55,853 nucleotides of DNA from an uncultured Bacteroidales bacterium (GTDB lineage Bacteria; Bacteroidota; Bacteroidia; Bacteroidales; WCHB1-69): assembly GCA_900316305.1 (NCBI GenBank), contig ONCM01000025.1, forward strand, positions 1 through 55,853, read 5' to 3'. This document shows, in pieces, positions 39,210-47,469 of this stretch. Every line of letters begins with the position of its first letter. The stretch's first letter is position 1. The notes beneath the pieces were generated by a model. It saw only the letters and a list, made by a program, of their open reading frames with translations, ran no database searches and was not told the origin of the DNA. Made by a program: the position numbers and the translations under genes.

Positions 39210-40346
39210 TTAATTTTGTTCTGATATAGCTTGATAATGATTATCGACCGGGGTGGCGTAGATTTTCAGCAGATTTTCGAGCATTTTCTCCTCGGGAACG
39301 TCGGGAGTTTGCGACTGCCGCTTCAAATAGCCTTCAAATTTTGCTTTTTCCTCCGGTGTGTAGAAATGGGAATATGCTTGATTCTGATGAAGAATGTCAT
39401 GAGCAATGTAGTTGTTGGGGTAGAGGGCGTAGTTTTTATATATCTGATTGTCAATTAATTGGCAAACGTAATAGAGTTTGTCGTTGTTGTTCAAATGTTC
39501 GGGCACCGTGTCCAGTTCCTCCTGCAGCGGTTTGCAGATGGCGAGGGAGATGCGGCCTTTTTGACCAAAAATGCCCTGCTTGATGCTGTCGAAGTCCTCA
39601 CCGGGCTGTTTGTGGTACGGCCCCTCCTCGCTCAATGCCAGTTCGCGGGCCTTTAATTTGTCGCATGGTTCGTATTCGTAGGAGATGGACACTGGGGTAA
39701 TGTTCATCCGGCGCATGGCTTCCACCAGCTGTTTGTCGTTGCCCAAGGTGATCATTTTCAGCAGTCCCTGCTTGGTGTGGTCGTTGCCGTCTTTGGTGCG
39801 GCCGTCGCGTTGGGCAATCCATACGGACTCTTTATCCTCGAAAAGCGAATATTGGATATAAGCGGCCAAATGTTTAGAATTCAGCAATTTATCGCGCATA
39901 GAACCGCCGCGTTTCACCTTGATCATTTTGTTCAGTTTCGCGATTTCACCCAGCAACGGGGTGGTGAAGAGGTTGTCGCCCATCGCGATGCGGGAGGTTT
40001 TGCGGTGTTCGATGAAAAAGTAGTACTGCAGCAGGGCCGGATCCAGCGTGATGTCGCGATGATTGCCGATGAACATGTACGCTTCGTCTTCTTTCAGGTT
40101 CTCAATCCCGGACAGCGAAATGCCTTTGGAAGTTTGGGATAGAAAAGCGTCGAGGAAGCGCTTGTCGAAATCCACTTGCGCATCTTCAATGGTATGGAAA
40201 TGTTCGAGATCCTGACGGAAGGCCTCCACGGAATAGTTGGGCACACAGAGCTTGATAGCCTGCCCGAAACGCGGGTCGTCCATCAAATGGTAGTATGCTT
40301 CCTTGAATTCGTCGTCCGTATAAGGTCGTATTTCGTCAAATTCCAT
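39210..40346 (-). CDS. 1-acyl-sn-glycerol-3-phosphate acyltransferase-like protein
   Basis: The 378-aa protein has an acyltransferase core: MFIGNHRDITLDPALLQYYF, where the catalytic His-Asp pair is spaced HxxxxxD, MIKVKRGGSM, SVWIAQRDGRTKDGNDHTKQ and MNITPVSISYEYEPCDKLKA. Large acyltransferases with GNHRDI are common in Bacteroidetes and are annotated as PlsC-like; the precise acceptor is not established. It is likely at the cytoplasmic membrane. It has a -7 box TATCTTTG at 40366-40373 and is the first gene of an operon with the GT9 gene. Confidence 0.85.
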   Translation of the reverse strand: MEFDEIRPYTDDEFKEAYYHLMDDPRFGQAIKLCVPNYSVEAFRQDLEHFHTIEDAQVDFDKRFLDAFLSQTSKGISLSGIENLKEDEAYMFIGNHRDITLDPALLQYYFFIEHRKTSRIAMGDNLFTTPLLGEIAKLNKMIKVKRGGSMRDKLLNSKHLAAYIQYSLFEDKESVWIAQRDGRTKDGNDHTKQGLLKMITLGNDKQLVEAMRRMNITPVSISYEYEPCDKLKARELALSEEGPYHKQPGEDFDSIKQGIFGQKGRISLAICKPLQEELDTVPEHLNNNDKLYYVCQLIDNQIYKNYALYPNNYIAHDILHQNQAYSHFYTPEEKAKFEGYLKRQSQTPDVPEEKMLENLLKIYATPVDNHYQAISEQN

Positions 40347-40365
40347 CTTTAAACTTTTCAGGCGG

Positions 40366-40373
40366 CAAAGATA
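40366..40373 (-). promoter_or_regulatory. -7 box of the acyltransferase-GT9 operon (TATCTTTG)
   Basis: TATCTTTG on the minus strand, 19 bp upstream of the ATG at 40346. Confidence 0.6.
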
Positions 40374-40422
40374 GCATTTTTTCGATAGTGCTCAGCAGGG
40401 TTCCTTAGAGGTTACCAAACGA

Positions 40423-43400
40423 CTACTGTTTTTTTACGTTCTGTTGCAATGTCTTGTTAATGAGTGTCTTCAATTCCAAAATTTGAGCCTCCAACACTTT
40501 TTGCTTTTCGGGTTTGAACATGGTGGGGTATTTCGCCTTGCCCACTTTGAACTTCCGTTCATCTTCCAACCCGATGATGTCCAAGCCAATACGGATAGGT
40601 TTCACTAATGAGATATTGTAGTCGTAGGTCATGTCGAGGTTGAGCCGACCGGAGATGATCGCGCTGTATTTGTCGATGGAAACCAAGAACGGATAAATGT
40701 CGATTTCATTCCGGAAAATGGTAATTTCTGCCGACAGGCTGTCAATCTTATTTTCCGTTTTCTTGTTGAATAGCAGCTTTTTGGCAATCTTTTGATAGGT
40801 TTCGTTGTCGAGGACCACCAAGTCGCAACCGTTGATGGCGGCGGCACCTCTGAGGGTTGAGAATTTGATGTCGTAGTTGGATTTGAGGTAAGTTTCAGCT
40901 GCGCAATGGAACTCCGCGTAGCCGTTGAAGGACTTCAGCGTGGGAAGGAGAGTGTCAATCTCCGGAATCATGTCGATAAGCTTATCTATCTTGATTTCAA
41001 GTAAATGGAAGTCGAAGCCGAGGAACAGGTGGTTCATGCGCGGGGTGCGGTACATGGCCGTAAGTTGCATCCGCACGGCCTCGTTGGTGAGACCCATCTC
41101 TTCCAGCACTAAAATGCCGTCCTTCACATAGACGCGCCCGGCGATGTTGTTAAACTCCGTTTCCTCAAACAGTGCCCTCTGGATGGTGGTGTTCATATTG
41201 ACATCCACGCCGAACGGAACGATGAACGGGTTGTCGCCGGTTTCCGCCGCAATCTGCTCCGCCTGTTCCAGCAAGGAGTCGGGAGCGCCATAACCGTTGA
41301 AGATGTCTATCAACTCGTTCAGGTTCAGGTAGCTGGCGTTCAACTCCAGATTGCCTTTGAGCAAATCTTTGTCTTGCAGGTAATCGGCGATGCCGGTAAT
41401 GGTGCCCGTCACCGAAGCTTTGGACTCCCCATAGCCGATATTTGCTTTTTTTAACACACATTTCTGCGGGTTGAAGTCGAGGTTCAACGTGGAACATTCC
41501 AAAAGCCCAAAATCTCGAATTCCTATCTCTGCATTTTTAGTCTGTAGTTGGACCTTTGGCGACCACTGTAATAACGGATGTTCCTCCTTGTCTTTATGAT
41601 CTGTTTCAACATGCAATTGGATGGCTTCCGTGTAAAAATCATACAGGTTGTAATAATGCGGGCTTTTGAGGTCTTCCGCGTTACAAACAGATAATCTGAT
41701 AGCGTCGCCAGCGTAGTCCAGCCGCATTTGATTCTTGTTTTTCAAAACAAAAATACCTTCTGGATCAAATAGTTGCGCGTTAACAGTGTCCCATTCTACA
41801 AGAAGTTGGCTAAGCTGGTAGGTGGTAGCAAACTTGAGTTCTGTAGAGCTGTCAAGGAAGTTGTTCGTAAATGCATCCAGTTGAACAGTGGAAGCTATGA
41901 TGTCCTCTTTTGTCTGCGAACGCTCATTTTTAATCCGTATCAAGTTGGTTTTCACTTTTGCACTCATCCATTCGTCGATTTTGTACGGTTTGTCGTTCAC
42001 CGGGAATGTCAAATCTACGTGCAAATCAGGCGAATACAAAGACATGGTGTCGTGGTAGAGCAATTCCAAATCCTCAAATTGTCCCTTGATATCGGCTTTT
42101 TCGATATGGTCAACAGAAAACTTGGTTTCAGGGTCATAGCTCAGCTGCGTTTTCACTTGAAGGTCTGCTTGGCCTTTGTATTGGGTGAAATCTTCGGGCA
42201 GGAGGTCTTTGAAGTCGTCGATATGCAATTTCCCCGTGGCGAGAATGTTGCATAACATCTTGCCCAACAGGTTTTTGACGGTTCCAGAAGCCGTGATTTT
42301 GTTGCGCTTTCTTGTGGTGGCCGACAGGGATTTTATAGTCACGTCCGACTGGTTGTTGAGGTCCAAGTGAAGGTCGAAAAGTCCGTCCGCGTCGGTGAAG
42401 TCGAGTGGCAGATCCTTCATCGCAAAACGGCCGTGATGCCATGCCACGTCGGAGCTGACGATCGGTTTCTGTGTGTCGCTGAGGGTTCCTTTGACCTTTC
42501 CTTCGAGGGCAATACCGCCGCTTATCTCTATGTCATCCAGCTTGTTACCGATGAGCGCATCGGGAATCAGTGGCAGAATCTCAGCAATCTTCCAGTTGCC
42601 GGTTTTGTAGTGCAAGTCAGTGTGGATATCGCCGTTCAGCGTGTCAATGCCGACGGTTCCGTTGACATTAAGTTCTTGTTTGTCAAGCGATAGGGTAGTT
42701 TCCTGAAGCGAGAACTGCTTTCCAGCCAAGTCGGCTTCTAAATCAGAGGTAAAGGAAAGAGGCAAATGGTTGATATAGCGTGCGGTATCAATTTTCAATA
42801 CGGCATCTTCGATGTCCGCTTCCACCTTGCCATCCAGAAGGTTAAAATTTGTGAAAGAGCCGTTGTAAGAAGCTTTCACCTCTTTTCCGGAGAAGCGCAA
42901 TGTGGCGTTGTCGGCCATCGCAAAGAGCAAGGTTTCCGCCTCAAGGTCTGCCTGACCGTCAATATCACTTTTTTCGTATTTCCCTTTCACCGTCAGATCC
43001 ACCCCTTTGGCTGTCGCATGTTGTCTGGTTTGCGCATTCAAATAGCGAACATCCAGATTTTTGGCTTTAATCTTTTGCAAATCAATGGTATAGTCAAAAG
43101 AGGTGGTGTCGTCAGGATTAGTGACAAATACGAGGTAGTTGCCATTTCCCTGCTCGTCGATGTAGAGATTCACCAAACCTTCATTCAGTGAAAAATCGTT
43201 AATTTCCACGTGTTTGTCGTTCAACAGTTTTTGGATGTTGAGTGCGGCCACGCAATCCTTGACATATAGCAAAGTGTCGGAAACACTCGCTTTTTGCGGA
43301 TTTTTCAGCACCACGTTCTTCAAATCCAGCCCAATTTTGGGAAAAGTCTTGAAAAAAGTCAATCCGACCTCCTCAATTTGGAAATCGCAGGTCAGGTATC

Positions 43401-43536
43401 TGTCCGCCTGATTGTTGACGATTTTAGCCAGTTTGGAAGGTGAAAAAATGCTAAAAAGCAGGATAGCAACGGCAATGGCGACCACCAATACGAGCGATCC
43501 CAGCGAAATCAATCCTATTTTCAGCGCCTTTTTCAT
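40423..43536 (-). CDS. AsmA-like family protein
   Basis: The 1037-aa protein has an N-terminal membrane anchor (KIGLISLGSLVLVVAIAVAI) and an AsmA-type beginning (LAKIVNNQADRYLTCDFQIE, then LTFFKTFPKIGLDLKNV). A long run of alternating beta strands follows, with the late AsmA motif (YDIKFSTLRGAAAINGCDLV, VDKYSAIISGRLNLDM-like SIDKYSAIISGRLNLDM). AsmA/TamB-related proteins are thought to bridge the periplasm and help move phospholipids to the outer membrane. Its start codon overlaps the stop of the upstream lipoprotein by 1 bp (TAATG), implying translational coupling. The C-terminal KTLQQNVKKQ tail is basic. Confidence 0.87.
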   Translation of the reverse strand: MKKALKIGLISLGSLVLVVAIAVAILLFSIFSPSKLAKIVNNQADRYLTCDFQIEEVGLTFFKTFPKIGLDLKNVVLKNPQKASVSDTLLYVKDCVAALNIQKLLNDKHVEINDFSLNEGLVNLYIDEQGNGNYLVFVTNPDDTTSFDYTIDLQKIKAKNLDVRYLNAQTRQHATAKGVDLTVKGKYEKSDIDGQADLEAETLLFAMADNATLRFSGKEVKASYNGSFTNFNLLDGKVEADIEDAVLKIDTARYINHLPLSFTSDLEADLAGKQFSLQETTLSLDKQELNVNGTVGIDTLNGDIHTDLHYKTGNWKIAEILPLIPDALIGNKLDDIEISGGIALEGKVKGTLSDTQKPIVSSDVAWHHGRFAMKDLPLDFTDADGLFDLHLDLNNQSDVTIKSLSATTRKRNKITASGTVKNLLGKMLCNILATGKLHIDDFKDLLPEDFTQYKGQADLQVKTQLSYDPETKFSVDHIEKADIKGQFEDLELLYHDTMSLYSPDLHVDLTFPVNDKPYKIDEWMSAKVKTNLIRIKNERSQTKEDIIASTVQLDAFTNNFLDSSTELKFATTYQLSQLLVEWDTVNAQLFDPEGIFVLKNKNQMRLDYAGDAIRLSVCNAEDLKSPHYYNLYDFYTEAIQLHVETDHKDKEEHPLLQWSPKVQLQTKNAEIGIRDFGLLECSTLNLDFNPQKCVLKKANIGYGESKASVTGTITGIADYLQDKDLLKGNLELNASYLNLNELIDIFNGYGAPDSLLEQAEQIAAETGDNPFIVPFGVDVNMNTTIQRALFEETEFNNIAGRVYVKDGILVLEEMGLTNEAVRMQLTAMYRTPRMNHLFLGFDFHLLEIKIDKLIDMIPEIDTLLPTLKSFNGYAEFHCAAETYLKSNYDIKFSTLRGAAAINGCDLVVLDNETYQKIAKKLLFNKKTENKIDSLSAEITIFRNEIDIYPFLVSIDKYSAIISGRLNLDMTYDYNISLVKPIRIGLDIIGLEDERKFKVGKAKYPTMFKPEKQKVLEAQILELKTLINKTLQQNVKKQ

Positions 43537-43931
43537 TATTCTCTGGTGAAGGTGTAGGTTTTTCCGTAATCATCCCGATACTCCAACGTACTGGAATTCA
43601 GTTTAATAACGGTGTAAACTTTCGGTACGTTGCCACCCATTTCCATCTTGTGGATTTGGGTCAGCGTGGCATTTTCGAGCGTCCAAGTGAAGGGTTGTGC
43701 CTCCTCTTCGGTCACATCGTCCCAAGTGTCCCACGTGTAGCCAGTGCCATTGGCGTTGTAATATTCGTGCAGGGTGCCGCTTACCCAGTAGCCACTCATC
43801 AGGGACTTGTCGAACTTCTCTTCATGGTTGAATAGGTCGCAGCCGGCCATCAACAGCGCGAGACAGCAGAGAAACAGTCCGAAAGGCAGACGGTTTCTGT
43901 TTTTTTGGGTGATATGGGGTGTTTTTTTCAT
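43536..43931 (-). CDS. Lipocalin-like lipoprotein
   Basis: The 131-aa protein has a signal region (LPFGLFLCCLALLMAGC) with a lipobox. The mature part follows the small lipocalin-like pattern common in Bacteroidetes lipoproteins: SLMSGYWVSGTLHEYYNANG, WTLENATLTQIHKMEMGG, KVYTVIKLNSSTLEYRDDYG and KTYTFTRE. It is coupled to the AsmA-like gene by a 1-bp stop/start overlap, which suggests a shared outer-membrane role. A palindromic repeat (43957-43984) lies upstream of its start. Confidence 0.8.
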   Translation of the reverse strand: MKKTPHITQKNRNRLPFGLFLCCLALLMAGCDLFNHEEKFDKSLMSGYWVSGTLHEYYNANGTGYTWDTWDDVTEEEAQPFTWTLENATLTQIHKMEMGGNVPKVYTVIKLNSSTLEYRDDYGKTYTFTRE

Positions 43932-43956
43932 TAATTATTATCGATTTTTCCGTTTG

Positions 43957-43984
43957 GTAGAGACGTTTCATGAAACGTCTCTAC
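43957..43984. repeat. 28-bp palindrome, core TTTCATGAAA
   Basis: Perfect palindrome identical in core to that at 17019-17046. It lies between murB's end and the lipoprotein start. Confidence 0.9.
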
Positions 43985-44009
43985 AAGGACGAGGTTCATC
44001 CTCTTTCGT

Positions 44010-45020
44010 TTAAATCCGATTGATTTCCATTTCCAACGTGACATTAAACATCATTTTAACATCTTTTATGATAGTTTCCGCCACATCCAATACCTCTTTC
44101 GGAGTGGCGCCGCCGTAGTTCACCAGCACCAGTGCCTGATTTTTCCACGTGCCCGCGTTGCCCACACGTTTGCCTTTCCATCCTGCCTTCTCAATCAACT
44201 GACCAGCAGAGAGTTTCTTGCCGCCGTCGGGCGCATCGTAAGCCACCAAATCAGGATGTTGCGTTTGAAGATCTTTGTATTTTTCTGCAGGGACGACGGG
44301 ATTCTTAAAGAAACTACCGCCGTTGCCAACGAGTTGTGGATCAGGGAGTTTGCTGTCGCGAATTTGCCGCACACAGTCGGAGACATTGCGCAAGGTCAAA
44401 GGCAATTCCCGCTCCTGCAACGCTTTCGCCAATCCTTGATATGTTAGAGTAAAATGCTGTTTCTTCGATAGTTGGAACCAAACGTAGGTGATGATGCAGT
44501 CGTTTTTGAGGGTCTGTTTGAAGATGGAGTTGCGGTAGCCGAACAGACAGTCGGCATTGGATAACTCAAATGGATTGCGGGTCGAGAGGATGTAGCCTTG
44601 CACCTTTTGGACGGTGTCTTTCACTTCCACGCCATAGGCGCCAATATTCTGCACGGGCGCACTGCCCACAAGTCCAGGAATAGCGGTAAGGTTCTCTATC
44701 CCAAAGTATTGCCGTCTGATACAGTATTGGATGAGGTTGTCCCATGGTTCCCCAGCTGCCACGCGCAGGAGCACGTTGTCACTATTCTCCTCCATTACTT
44801 CAATGCCCTGGAAGGCGGGGTGCACGATGGTTCCACAAAAGTCGTTGGTAAACAGCGTGTTGCTCCCTCCACCAAGGATGTAGTAAGGCCATTGTTGAAG
44901 ATATTCGGCTACCGCCGCTGGAGTTTCTTCCGCCGTTTCCAACTCCACAAAACGCTGGGCATACACCTCCATCCCGAAGGTGTTATAGGGTTTAAGGTTT
45001 TGGTTCTCAAATATTTTCAT
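44010..45020 (-). CDS. murB: UDP-N-acetylenolpyruvoylglucosamine reductase MurB
   Basis: The 336-aa protein matches type I MurB, the FAD enzyme that reduces UDP-GlcNAc-enolpyruvate to UDP-MurNAc. Visible motifs are the N-terminal NTFGMEVYAQ, FAD-binding YILGGGSNTLF, LTAIPGLVGSAPVQNIGAYG, the catalytic-domain segment FGYRNSIFK, VGNGGSFFKNPVV (with the proton-donor Ser) and QLIEKAGWKGKRVGNAGTWK. It starts 3 bp after the upstream Omp85-like gene and is in its operon. The length is usual for the family. Confidence 0.97.
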   Translation of the reverse strand: MKIFENQNLKPYNTFGMEVYAQRFVELETAEETPAAVAEYLQQWPYYILGGGSNTLFTNDFCGTIVHPAFQGIEVMEENSDNVLLRVAAGEPWDNLIQYCIRRQYFGIENLTAIPGLVGSAPVQNIGAYGVEVKDTVQKVQGYILSTRNPFELSNADCLFGYRNSIFKQTLKNDCIITYVWFQLSKKQHFTLTYQGLAKALQERELPLTLRNVSDCVRQIRDSKLPDPQLVGNGGSFFKNPVVPAEKYKDLQTQHPDLVAYDAPDGGKKLSAGQLIEKAGWKGKRVGNAGTWKNQALVLVNYGGATPKEVLDVAETIIKDVKMMFNVTLEMEINRI

Positions 45021-45023
45021 TGG

Positions 45024-46451
45024 TTAGAACATATATCCTACGTTGATGTAAAAGTTGGCGTAACCGTCGTTGTCGCGCTTGTCGAACGGAGCAGCCCAAT
45101 CGACGGAGAGGACGAAGTTGTCGTTCATCATTATTTTGAGGCCAAGACCGCCGGAAAAGTGCGGACGATAAACGTTCTTACTCTCATCGAAAACGATGAA
45201 GTCGGACAGATTATCCAGATCGAATTCAGGGTCGTTTTGCTGGATGTTGTTGACAATCACGTTTTTATCAAGGTTGTAAGGTTGCAGAATCAAGCCCATA
45301 TCGACAAAGGGGTTCAGTCCGATGGCAAAATGTTCTTTACCGACATCGAATTTGTAAATGTTGAAGCGGAACTCGACATTAGCGAGGGCATACCCTTTGG
45401 AGGTGATACGGTTCCGAAGAATACCCCGGTTGGTGTTGGATCCGCCGAGTCCTTCGTACAACACTCTCTGTATAAACAAGTTATTGTAATAATTGTTGAT
45501 ATAGAAAGGGGCGTCTCCAGCCACATTCAGTTGCGTGGCGAGACGATAGGCGAAGGTAATATAATCTTTGTAAACCGGAACAAAATGACGGAAAGAAGCA
45601 TTGAAAATCAAGCTATTGGCATTTTTGTCTTCCCCAAAACCGGCAAAATAGGTCAGAAAGGCATCGGCATAAATACCTTTTTTGGTGTTTTGCAGACGGT
45701 CGCGGCTGTCAAAGGAGAGACCGCCGTGGATGAAGGGATGCCAGCCGCCGTTGGCTTCAGCTTCCGGTATGATGCCCCATTTCACGTATTTATCGTACAT
45801 GCCGTCCACGTATGGCAGCAGATTTTCCTCTTTTTTACCTTTGTTGAGCATGTCAAGGTTGACGGGGGCGATTTTGTATCCGAGTACGCCAAGACCTGCA
45901 TTCCAGTACCAATTGCCACCGATTTTTCCATTGATGTCGGCGACAAAACGGAACAGATCGCGTTGCGATTTGTAGAAGGCGCGGGAGATGTAATCTTCGC
46001 TTTTCTTTCTTACCCAGTTGCCATTATAGACTGTCTGGTAGCCGTTATAGCCGTAGAAATCACACAGTGCGTCAGGCAGATACGAGACGTCGATGTTGAA
46101 ACGGTGCCCGGGAATCAGGTACTTGGAGTCATAGGCGAAGCGGAAAAGTCCTGACCGTTTGGTGGTGTAGGCGGCCTCAAAATAGAGCGAATGGAGGTAC
46201 TCGGGGTACGTGGATCCGTCGCCGAAATAATAGACATTGCTCAGCACACCGTATTTGAAACCTTTATCCACATCGTAGGCCACACTCGGCAAGATGCCGA
46301 ACGTCCATCCGGTACGGATTTCGCTTTTTTCCTTTTTGGGTTTCGGTTTCTTGTCCCGCAGAACAGCCGTTGTATCACCGTCGTTTGCATACGCGCAAAG
46401 ACTTCCGATAAAGAGTGAGAAAACCAGGAAAAGTGTAGTTTTTTTGACCAT
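45024..46451 (-). CDS. Outer-membrane Omp85/BamA-superfamily barrel without POTRA domains
   Basis: The 475-aa protein has a signal peptide (LFLVFSLFIGSLCAYA) and a short charged Lys-rich linker (DKKPKPKKEKSE). A long barrel follows, ending in FYINVGYMF. The segments GGSNTNRGILRNR (loop 6-like) and FSGGLGLKIMMNDNFVLSVD followed by WAAPF are Omp85-superfamily features. No POTRA repeats are present, so it is a short Omp85-like ('surface antigen'/DUF5982-type) barrel. Its exact role is unknown. It precedes murB by 3 bp. The start at 46451 (MVKKTTLF) is chosen over MSRILST upstream. Confidence 0.85.
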   Translation of the reverse strand: MVKKTTLFLVFSLFIGSLCAYANDGDTTAVLRDKKPKPKKEKSEIRTGWTFGILPSVAYDVDKGFKYGVLSNVYYFGDGSTYPEYLHSLYFEAAYTTKRSGLFRFAYDSKYLIPGHRFNIDVSYLPDALCDFYGYNGYQTVYNGNWVRKKSEDYISRAFYKSQRDLFRFVADINGKIGGNWYWNAGLGVLGYKIAPVNLDMLNKGKKEENLLPYVDGMYDKYVKWGIIPEAEANGGWHPFIHGGLSFDSRDRLQNTKKGIYADAFLTYFAGFGEDKNANSLIFNASFRHFVPVYKDYITFAYRLATQLNVAGDAPFYINNYYNNLFIQRVLYEGLGGSNTNRGILRNRITSKGYALANVEFRFNIYKFDVGKEHFAIGLNPFVDMGLILQPYNLDKNVIVNNIQQNDPEFDLDNLSDFIVFDESKNVYRPHFSGGLGLKIMMNDNFVLSVDWAAPFDKRDNDGYANFYINVGYMF

Positions 46452-46521
46452 AGTTGATAGTATTCGTGACAAAACAAACTCAAAATATGTCTCGTGTAGT
46501 TTATTCTACATTCTTAATTCA

Positions 46522-47196
46522 TCATTCTACATTATAATTTCTCGGTCCGAAAATAGCACTCCCAATACGAACAAGAGTACTGCCCTCCTCGATAGCAATA
46601 GGATAGTCTTCGCTCATACCCATCGAAATCTCCTTAAAGTCAGGCTCTTGTGCGAAATACTGGACTTTCAGATCCTGAAAAATCTGATGGAGGTGGCGGA
46701 ATTCCCCGCGCACCTGCTCTTGGTCGTCGGTGAAAGTGGCCATGCCCATGACGCCGTGGATTTTAACGTTTTTTAGCTCTTGAAATTCGGAACTGTTGAG
46801 CATCGTGGCGCACTCCTCGAATGTGAATCCGAACTTCGTCTCCTCGTCGGCAATGTGGAACTGTAGCAGACAGGGGATCACGCGGTTGTTTTTGACGGCG
46901 TGTTTGTTCACCTCCTTCAGCAGGTCCAGACTGTCAATGCTGTGAATCAGAGAGACATACGGGGCGATATATTTGACCTTGTTGGTCTGTAGGTGGCCAA
47001 TGAAATGCCATTCGATGTCTTGGGGAAGAATTTCGTGTTTGGCTTTCATCTCCTGCGCGTGATTCTCGCCAAAAACGCGCTGCCCGTGTTGGTACAGCGC
47101 GGAAATATCTTCCGCCGGTTTGAATTTGGAAACGGCGACCAGGCGCACACCGGCGGGCAGGGAAGCCCGGATTTCGTCGTATTTTTCTATGTTCAT
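46522..47196 (-). CDS. yggS: YggS family pyridoxal phosphate-dependent protein (PLP homeostasis)
   Basis: The 224-aa protein matches the YggS/PROSC (PLPBP) family: RLVAVSKFKPAEDISALYQH (PLP-binding Lys in VSKFK), FGENHAQEMKAKHEIL, WHFIGHLQTNKVKYI, LIHSIDSLDLLKEVNKHA, GVMGMATFTDD and ISMGMSEDYPIAIEEGSTLV followed by RIGSAIFG. It keeps free PLP levels balanced in the cytoplasm. It lies just downstream of tRNA-Arg on the same strand and may share its promoter. Confidence 0.95.
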   Translation of the reverse strand: MNIEKYDEIRASLPAGVRLVAVSKFKPAEDISALYQHGQRVFGENHAQEMKAKHEILPQDIEWHFIGHLQTNKVKYIAPYVSLIHSIDSLDLLKEVNKHAVKNNRVIPCLLQFHIADEETKFGFTFEECATMLNSSEFQELKNVKIHGVMGMATFTDDQEQVRGEFRHLHQIFQDLKVQYFAQEPDFKEISMGMSEDYPIAIEEGSTLVRIGSAIFGPRNYNVE

Positions 47197-47211
47197 ACGG
47201 ACTGTATTTAG

Positions 47212-47285
47212 TGACCCCGGCGGGATTCAAACCCACGACTTTCAGAACCGGAATCTGACGTTCTATTCAGCTGAACTACGGGGCC
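47212..47285 (-). tRNA. tRNA-Arg (anticodon CCG)
   Basis: The minus strand folds as a cloverleaf: acceptor GGCCCCG with CGGGGTC (one G-T pair), D arm GTTC...GAAC, anticodon stem TCAGA/TCTGA around loop TTCCGGT (anticodon CCG, U33 present), and T stem GTGGG/CCCGC with loop TTTGAAT. The discriminator is A and CCA is not encoded. It is 74 nt. The -7 box TACTTTTG lies 12 bp upstream (47297-47304). Confidence 0.95.
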
Positions 47286-47296
47286 AGATTAGGGCG

Positions 47297-47304
47297 CAAA
47301 AGTA
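47297..47304 (-). promoter_or_regulatory. -7 box of tRNA-Arg (TACTTTTG)
   Basis: TACTTTTG on the minus strand, ending 12 bp before the tRNA 5' end, as expected for a tRNA promoter. Confidence 0.65.
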
Positions 47305-47469
47305 CAAAAAATATGATATGGTACTGAAATGATTTCTTTTTTTACTTTAGTTATTGGCTATTAGCCTTTGGCTTTATTTGGATAAGGACATTTTGTTACA
47401 CAAAAACAGTAATTTATTTTAAACTTTGATACTGATGGCAAGTCGGCTTATTGTTTTTAATTGTTTTAC

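Noticed and set aside
44598-46154. Long open frame (518 codons) on the plus strand opposite murB and the Omp85-like gene
   Set aside because: It spans two well-supported genes on the other strand and shows no domain; it is a by-product of their codon use.
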